Origin: Bog-756 sp963756515
GTDB lineage: Bacteria > Actinomycetota > Acidimicrobiia > Acidimicrobiales > RAAP-2
DNA: 64,000 bases
Reading direction: 5' to 3'
Assembly: GCA_963756515.1 (NCBI GenBank)
Contig: CAVWNV010000011.1
Span: 372,001 to 436,000, forward strand
The translations under genes and the position numbers were made by a program. Below, piece after piece: positions 60,301 through 64,000 of this stretch. Positions within the stretch are counted from its first letter, which is position 1. Each line of letters opens with the position of its first letter. Under the pieces are notes generated by a model, which was given only the letters and a program-made list of their open reading frames with translations, was not told where the DNA came from and made no database searches.

Positions 60301-60624
60301 GATCTGGCCCTTGTCGGTGATGCCCAACTGCCGCTCCACCTCGACCTCGACCGGTAGTCCGTGGGTGTCCCAGCCGGCCTTGCGGGGCACGGCGTAGCCC
60401 CGCATGGTCCGATAACGGCAGAACAGGTCCTTGTAGACGCGGGCCCACACGTGGTGGAGTCCCGGCCGCCCGTTGGCTGTCGGCGGCCCCTCGTAGAACA
60501 CCCACGGCTCGGCCCCGGCCCGGAGCTCGACCGAGCGCTCGAAGATACGGTGCTCGCTCCACCGGGCCAGTTCGTCGGCCTCGAGGGCGGTGAAGTCAGC
60601 GTCGCTGGGTACCGGGCGGAACAA
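57367..60624 (-). CDS. ileS: isoleucyl-tRNA synthetase, long (eukaryote-like) type
   Basis: IleS, 1085 residues, charges tRNA(Ile). The HIGH-equivalent is GRPGLHHVWAR (~52-62) and the KMSKS loop is GRKMSKSIGNVIDPW (Lys624). Zinc-type pairs CPRC (~183) and CWRC (~421), the editing-domain region and a large C-terminal anticodon-binding domain follow. The length and the GLHH form match the mupirocin-resistant long type known from mycobacteria and eukaryotes rather than the 930-residue bacterial type. The start is the TTG at 60624 with GAGAGGAAG before it. No T-box was found. The 157-bp divergent region before fpg contains a 17-bp repeat. Confidence 0.93.
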   Translation of the reverse strand: MFRPVPSDADFTALEADELARWSEHRIFERSVELRAGAEPWVFYEGPPTANGRPGLHHVWARVYKDLFCRYRTMRGYAVPRKAGWDTHGLPVEVEVERQLGITDKGQIEARVGMAEFTRLCRESVRNYVDEWKTLTERIGYWIDIDAAYWTFSPEYVESVWWNLKSLWEQGLLYEDIKVVPYCPRCGTALSSHELGQPDVYREVEDQSAYVRFPLSDEGDAAGRLRAILGRDSLSGLSLLAWTTTPWTLLSNTGAAVGPDLEYAVVAGDGVEGSGGSVVAADLVGEVFGEDAVVDHRVSGRELVGLHYDRPFDDLEPGPGQGPGPGADGGWRVVAGDFVEADEGTGIVHLAPAFGEVDRQVGRDNGLPTLNPVGPDGRFTAAVPWLEGQSVRDTNAEINDRLEASGRLVRRAPYRHPYPHCWRCGTALIYWGKPSWYVRTSERKTEMVDENQTIGWHPEHIRDGRMGEWLANNVDWALSRDRFWGTPLPIWRCAEGHVRCVGSRAELSELAGHDVSGVDPHRPDIDAVVIPCPECEGGRTMQRVEPVIDAWFDSGSMPSAQWGYPVAPGSAEKFVYPADFICEAIDQTRGWFYSLLAVNTLVRGSTPYRNVLCLGHIVDADGRKMSKSIGNVIDPWEILTTRGADPLRWWMFSQGSPWTPTRVSFEVIDAAMRDTLLTLWNTWSFFTTYASLNGFDPADPSVPAAADRSVLDRWMASRLSATVDRVTEALDGYEPFPAATAIAELVDDVSNWYVRRSRRRFWRTDPDADPADSLGAQATLYEVLVTVAHLLAPLCPFVADRMWRDLTGGAEDDSVHLADWPAPRPEALDPSLDQGMALARRLSSLGRSARSEAGVKVRQPLARALVYLPPGSPVPPPGIVEEELNVDAVEVTDELGDVLAYELIPNYRLLGPRLGPRVQAVKAAIGTVDSAAAAADLNAGRPLVLELDDGPVELVGDEVELRRRAQAGFAVSGDGSEVVALDLAIDDDLRLRGLAREVIRNVQELRKAAGLEVSDWIHLTLVGLDGLEPLFDAIAREVLARSITTTAPVDGSEDGSEDGGGSEGTTVVLDDAGSAREATVWLVKA

Positions 60625-60637
60625 CGGGTACTTCCTC

Positions 60638-60688
60638 TCAGGGGTTCGGGCGGGTCAGGGGTTCGGGCGGGTCAGGGGTTCGGGCGGG
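60638..60688. repeat. 17-bp tandem repeat x3, G-quadruplex motif, between ileS and fpg
   Basis: TCAGGGGTTCGGGCGGG is repeated three times without change at 60638-60654, 60655-60671 and 60672-60688. Each copy has three G tracts of 3-4 bases with loops of 1-3 bases, which is a strong G-quadruplex pattern on the plus strand. It starts 14 bp before the ileS TTG, so its C-rich copy would lie in the ileS 5' leader. It may affect ileS expression or be a slippage site. The remaining divergent region (60689-60781) holds nothing recognisable. Confidence 0.6.
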
Positions 60689-60781
60689 CTCGGGTGGGGC
60701 GTGACCGCCCTGAAGGACGGCAGATCGGGCAGGTCGGGGGTGGAGCAGATACTACGGGCGTCGGCGGTCCACAATTGACCT

Positions 60782-61642
60782 GTGCCCGAACTCCCTGAAG
60801 TGGAAGCGCTGACCGTGGGCCTGGACCGGCGCATGGCCGGCCGGCAGCTCACCCGCTGCCAGCTGGCGTCGTTCACCGCCCTCAAGACCGTCGACCCCCC
60901 GCTCGACGCGCTGGTGGGGCGGACGGTGGCGCGGGTGGGGCGGCGAGGGAAGTTCATCGCCCTGGACACCGACGGCCTGTGGCTGGTGGCCCATCTGGCC
61001 CGGGGCGGGTGGATCAAATGGTACGAGGAGGCGCCGTCGGGCCCGGTCCGGCCCAACCGGAGTCCGATCGTCCTACGGATCGGCCTCGACGACGGGGCCG
61101 GGCTCGACGTCACCGAGATGGGCTCGGAGAAGCGCCTGGCCCTGTGGGTGGTCCGGACCCTCGACGACATCGGGCCGTTGGCCGCCCTGGGCCCCGACCC
61201 GCTCGGGTCCGACTTCACCGTCGACCGTCTGGCCGAGGCCCTGGCCGGACCTCCGGCCACGCTGAAGGTGGCGTTGACCACGCAGTCGCGGATAGCCGGG
61301 GTGGGGAACGCGTACTCGGACGAGGCCCTCCACAGGGCCCGGCTGTCCCCCTACAAGAAGACGAACCGACTGGACCCCGACGAGCTGACCCGGCTCCACG
61401 ACGCCGTGGTGGGGGTGCTGTCCGAGGCGGTGGAGCGGTCGTCGACCGTCGACCTGTCGGAGCTGAAAGGAGACAAGAAGCGGGCCATGGCCGTCCACGG
61501 CCGGACCGGCCAGACCTGTCCGGTATGCGGCGACACCATCCGAGAGGTGTCCTTCGCCACCAAATCACTGCAGTACTGCCCCACCTGCCAGACCGGAGGA
61601 AAGCCGTTGGCGGACCGGAGGCTGTCTCGGCTGCTCAAGTAG
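60782..61642 (+). CDS. Fpg/Nei-family DNA glycosylase
   Basis: A 286-residue base-excision enzyme of the formamidopyrimidine/endonuclease VIII family, removing oxidised bases. The N-terminus PELPEVEAL has the catalytic proline and glutamate. The beta-hairpin lysine is in VGRRGKFIALDT (Lys57). The H2TH region contains GVGNAYSDEALHRARLSP, and the C-terminal zinc finger is CPVCGDTIREVSFATKSLQYCPTCQTGG. The GTG at 60782 gives the exact processed N-terminus. Whether it is MutM or a Nei-like paralogue cannot be told by eye. It is followed 65 bp later by a GNAT acetyltransferase. Confidence 0.9.
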   Translation: MPELPEVEALTVGLDRRMAGRQLTRCQLASFTALKTVDPPLDALVGRTVARVGRRGKFIALDTDGLWLVAHLARGGWIKWYEEAPSGPVRPNRSPIVLRIGLDDGAGLDVTEMGSEKRLALWVVRTLDDIGPLAALGPDPLGSDFTVDRLAEALAGPPATLKVALTTQSRIAGVGNAYSDEALHRARLSPYKKTNRLDPDELTRLHDAVVGVLSEAVERSSTVDLSELKGDKKRAMAVHGRTGQTCPVCGDTIREVSFATKSLQYCPTCQTGGKPLADRRLSRLLK

Positions 61643-61707
61643 CCCGTGTTGTTCGGGCCCGGGCCGGCCTGTCGGACGGGGGCCGGGCCGGCGGGCAGAA
61701 TTGCGCC

Positions 61708-62340
61708 ATGCCCGAACTGGACTCCCTACGGGGACGCTTCGTCCATCTACTTCCCATGGGCGTCGAGCATGTCGACGGGCTGCTCGTGGCGGCGGACATC
61801 GACCGCTCGACGTTCACCCATACCCCGGTCCCGTGGGACCGGCCGACGATGCTCGCCTACGTGGAGAAGGCCGTGGCCAAACGGGAGTCGGCCGACCACT
61901 ATCCCTTCGTGACGTGGAGCGTGGAGGCCGGGCGCATCGTGGGGTCGACGCGGTTCTACGACCTGGCTCCCTGGGACTGGTCATCGCTGTTCCCCGGGTC
62001 GGAGCAACGGCAGCGGCACGGCCGACCCGACGTGGCCGCCATCGGATATACCTGGCTCGACCCGACGGCCCAGCGGAGCCCGATCAACACCGAAGCCAAA
62101 CTGTTGATGATGGCCCACGCCTTCGACCACTGGGGCGTCCGGGCCGTACGCATCCAGACCGACTCCCGCAACAGCCGATCGCGCCGGGCCATCGAGCGCC
62201 TGGGTTGCTCGCTCGACGGCGTGATCCGCGCCGATCGGCCCGCCGCCGACGGCTCGGTACGGGACAGCGCTGTCTACTCCATGTTGGCCGAAGAGTGGCC
62301 CGTTCACCGGCTCCGGCTGATGGACCGCCTGGCCCGCTGA
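61708..62340 (+). CDS. GNAT-family N-acetyltransferase (RimJ/RimL type)
   Basis: A 210-residue acetyltransferase. LRGRFVHLLPMGVEHVDGLLVA is the usual RimJ/RimL opening. The acetyl-CoA fold is suggested by TWSVEAGRIVGSTRFYDLAPW, EAKLLMMAHAFDHWGVRAVRIQTDSRNSRSRRAIERLGCSLDGVIR, and the YSMLAEEWPVHRLRLMDRL ending. It may acetylate a protein N-terminus or a small molecule. The ATG at 61708 has no clear ribosome binding site. It lies 144 bp before the sigma-28-like promoter. Confidence 0.82.
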   Translation: MPELDSLRGRFVHLLPMGVEHVDGLLVAADIDRSTFTHTPVPWDRPTMLAYVEKAVAKRESADHYPFVTWSVEAGRIVGSTRFYDLAPWDWSSLFPGSEQRQRHGRPDVAAIGYTWLDPTAQRSPINTEAKLLMMAHAFDHWGVRAVRIQTDSRNSRSRRAIERLGCSLDGVIRADRPAADGSVRDSAVYSMLAEEWPVHRLRLMDRLAR

Positions 62341-62380
62341 ACGCCCGCCGAGACCACGGGTCCCCGGCAGGGATGAGCGC

Positions 62381-62408
62381 TAAAGCTCCTCCACCGATCG
62401 GTCGATAC
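62381..62408 (+). promoter_or_regulatory. sigma-28 (FliA/WhiG)-like promoter of the propeller-repeat gene
   Basis: TAAAGCTC (62381-62388) and GTCGATAC (62401-62408) match the sigma-28-class consensus TAAA...GCCGATAA with one change in the -10 half and a spacer within the normal range. It lies 77 bp before the ATG at 62485. An alternative sigma factor of the flagellar or sporulation type may therefore drive the exported repeat protein. Confidence 0.5.
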
Positions 62409-62437
62409 CCACCCCGAGGAGGTAGGGGCGATCCGTC

Positions 62438-62488
62438 GTGGTCTCCGGTGAGCCGGAGGCGATCGAGTTCGGATCCATCTGTGAATGA
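62438..62488 (+). CDS. possible 16-residue upstream peptide coupled to the propeller-repeat gene
   Basis: GTG at 62438 opens a frame reading VVSGEPEAIEFGSICE, whose stop overlaps the ATG of the next gene (ATGA at 62485-62488). AGGGG lies nine bases before the GTG, whereas the following gene lacks a clear ribosome binding site. Translational coupling is possible. The evidence is only geometric, and the peptide has no recognisable features. Confidence 0.3.
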   Translation: MVSGEPEAIEFGSICE

Positions 62489-64000
62489 TCACGCACACCT
62501 GGTTTCCGGTTGCGATCGTGGCCCTGCTAGCGGCGGCCCTGGTGGGACGACGGCGTGGTGCTCGGCCCCCGGCCACGGTGCCACGGTCGGTACCCCTGGT
62601 GGTGGCGTCGCTGGTGACGGCCTCGTGTGCCCTGGTCGGCGTCGGGGTAGCAGGAACCCTGGGTGCCACCGCCACCGCCAATCCAGCCCCTCAAGGCCGG
62701 CTCCCCCACAGTGAGGACGGCAGCACCAAGCCCATCGTGGGCATGGCCACCACCTCGGACGGAGGGGGCTACTGGCAGGTGGCCTCCGACGGCGGGGTCT
62801 TCAGCTTCGGCGATGCCGCCTTCTACGGCTCGACCGGCAATATCCGTCTCAACAAGCCCATCGTGGGCATGGCCGCCACCCATGATGCCAAGGGCTACTG
62901 GCTGGTGGCCTCCGACGGCGGGATCTTCACCTTCGGCGACGCCGGCTACTACGGCTCGACCGGCAACATCCACCTCAATCAGCCCATCGTGGGCATGGCC
63001 GCCACCGGCGACGGACTCGGGTACTGGCTGGTGGCCTCCGACGGTGGGATCTTCAGCTTCGGTGACGCCGTCTTCCACGGCTCGACCGGCAACATCCACC
63101 TCAATCAGCCCATCGTGGGCATGGCCGCCACGTCGGACGGCGGGGGCTACTGGCTGGTGGCCTCCGACGGTGGGATCTTCACCTTCGGCGACGCCGTCTT
63201 CCACGGCTCGACCGGCAACATCCGTCTCAACCGGCCCATCGTGGGCATGGCCGCCACCGGCGACGGACTCGGGTACTGGCTGGTGGCCTCCGACGGTGGC
63301 ATCTTCGCCTTCGGCGACGCCACGTTCCTCGGCTCGATGGGCGGAACGACGCTCAACGCCCCGATGGTCAGCATCTCGGCCCACCGGCCCGGCACCGGCT
63401 ACTGGACCGTGTCCAGCGACGGGGGCCTGTTCAGCTTCGGCGGCGCCCCGTTCCTCGGCTCGCTGGTCAACCCGGTGTCGGCCGGCAGCCAGGCCCTCGG
63501 CAACCCCGCGGCCAATGTGCCACCGTCGCCGAATTTCCTGAATTCGTGCTACCCCCACACCACCGACGCCACCTGCACATCACTGGTGATCCAGGCCACG
63601 ACCAACGCTCGGGCCGCAGAGGGCCTGGGGTCGATGGCGCTTCCCACCAACTTCGCCTCCCTGACCCCGGCCGAGCAGTTGTTCGTGATCACCGACATCG
63701 AACGGGTCGACCGGGGTCTGGCTCCGTTCATGGGCCTCGTCGGCACCTACAGCACCGACGCCCTGGCCGGTGCCGAAGCCAACGGGGATCCGAGCCCGAC
63801 GGCGGTGCCGGCCGGAGACCACGTCATCGCCTGGGCCAGCAACTGGGCGGAGAACGGCAACCCCCTGGGCTCCAACTACTTCTGGATGTACGACGACGGA
63901 CTCGACAGCGGCAACATCGACTGCACGGCCACCAACCAGTCCGGCTGCTGGGGGCACCGCGACAACATCCTCTCCCTTTCCAACTATCAGGCTCAGTACG
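62485..64000 (+). CDS. exported propeller-repeat protein with a CAP-like C-terminal domain (partial)
   Basis: 505 codons are visible before the right edge. Residues 4-66 hold two hydrophobic segments (FPVAIVALLAAALVG and VPLVVASLVTASCALVGVGVAG), an N-terminal anchor or signal. Six tandem repeats of about 42 residues follow (~82-334), each with the core PIVGMAATGDGLGYWLVASDGG. They are of the type frequent in Acidimicrobiia and likely form a beta-propeller. The C-terminal part (~350-505) contains NFLNSCYPHTTDATCTSL, TPAEQLFVITDIERVDRGLAPF, AWASNWAENGNPLGS and SGCWGHRDNILSLSN. That ending resembles the CAP/SCP (PR-1) superfamily. The protein probably acts at the cell surface. The ATG at 62485 follows a sigma-28-like promoter. 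Confidence 0.75.
   Translation, partial: MITHTWFPVAIVALLAAALVGRRRGARPPATVPRSVPLVVASLVTASCALVGVGVAGTLGATATANPAPQGRLPHSEDGSTKPIVGMATTSDGGGYWQVASDGGVFSFGDAAFYGSTGNIRLNKPIVGMAATHDAKGYWLVASDGGIFTFGDAGYYGSTGNIHLNQPIVGMAATGDGLGYWLVASDGGIFSFGDAVFHGSTGNIHLNQPIVGMAATSDGGGYWLVASDGGIFTFGDAVFHGSTGNIRLNRPIVGMAATGDGLGYWLVASDGGIFAFGDATFLGSMGGTTLNAPMVSISAHRPGTGYWTVSSDGGLFSFGGAPFLGSLVNPVSAGSQALGNPAANVPPSPNFLNSCYPHTTDATCTSLVIQATTNARAAEGLGSMALPTNFASLTPAEQLFVITDIERVDRGLAPFMGLVGTYSTDALAGAEANGDPSPTAVPAGDHVIAWASNWAENGNPLGSNYFWMYDDGLDSGNIDCTATNQSGCWGHRDNILSLSNYQAQY
62728..63486 (+). repeat. six ~126-bp in-gene repeats encoding a propeller
   Basis: Six consecutive units of about 126 bp (42 codons) lie inside the exported protein gene. 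Units 2 to 5 are nearly identical at the DNA level, including the stretch encoding GSTGNIHLNQPIVGMAAT; units 1 and 6 are more diverged. Such identity suggests recent duplication or gene conversion. It may cause length variation between strains. Confidence 0.8.

Noticed and set aside
60625..60781. A T-box riboswitch for ileS
   Set aside because: The leader region contains the 17-bp repeat and no recognisable T-box sequence or specifier-loop arrangement.
62728..63486. A CRISPR array
   Set aside because: The ~126-bp units are contiguous coding repeats without spacers.
62527..63558. A 343-residue minus-strand frame with GGGHAHDG-type repeats
   Set aside because: It is the antisense shadow of the plus-strand propeller repeats, which have the anchor, promoter and conserved aromatic repeat core.

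Overview
The window is high-GC DNA, densely packed with genes on both strands, from an actinobacterium. An Acidimicrobiia-like host is the most likely source. This is inferred from the serial GYWLVASDGG-type repeats at the right end, the PASTA-domain Ser/Thr kinase, the long GLHH-type isoleucyl-tRNA synthetase, the frequent GTG starts and TANNNT boxes placed as if for leaderless mRNAs. No rRNA, tRNA, CRISPR array, transposase or phage gene was recognised.

Region 1 (about 1-18.5 kb) is a surface-polysaccharide locus. It holds an ABC-2 permease (cut by the left edge), three GT4 glycosyltransferases, a WbsX/GH99-like protein, a sulfotransferase, a polytopic polymerase-like membrane protein, a Wzz-type protein with a degenerate kinase domain, a FlaA1/CapD-type enzyme, a nucleotide-sugar dehydrogenase, an NDP-sugar epimerase, a PAP2 phosphatase, a LuxR-type regulator, a GT-A-like protein and a YdcF-like protein. 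The wzz-like and capD-like arms diverge from a 525-bp control region carrying a perfect 18-bp palindrome. A cation efflux gene, an 8-bp G-rich tandem repeat and a membrane-anchored GH43-like protein follow.

Region 2 (about 21.5-46 kb) is mostly minus-strand housekeeping and metabolism. It contains gatCAB (amidotransferase for Gln/Asn-tRNA), an esterase, an SCP2 protein, two MFS exporters, an SDR, an orphan D12 DNA adenine methylase, a small CxxC protein coupled to the PASTA kinase, and ligA-mnmA with a cysteine desulfurase (DNA ligation and tRNA 2-thiolation). An aldehyde dehydrogenase, an acyl-CoA synthetase, an MMPL transporter, another SDR and another GT4 glycosyltransferase complete it. 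A start-less coding remnant sits in frame immediately behind ligA, beside a 22-bp direct repeat.

Region 3 (about 46-64 kb) opens with a divergent cluster resembling the gamma-glutamyl-polyamine pathway (aldehyde dehydrogenase, PuuD-like amidohydrolase, SDR, glutamine-synthetase-like enzyme). Next come a Gpt2-like acyltransferase and leuA, preceded by a leucine-codon leader peptide and an intrinsic terminator (a classical attenuator). A methyltransferase, a TetR regulator with an AT-rich inverted repeat, an FGGY kinase coupled to ileS, an Fpg-family glycosylase, a GNAT acetyltransferase and a large exported repeat protein (cut by the right edge, with a sigma-28-like promoter) follow.

Four-base ATGA/GTGA stop-start overlaps recur and decide many start codons. 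All functional calls come from reading the sequence. No database search was run.
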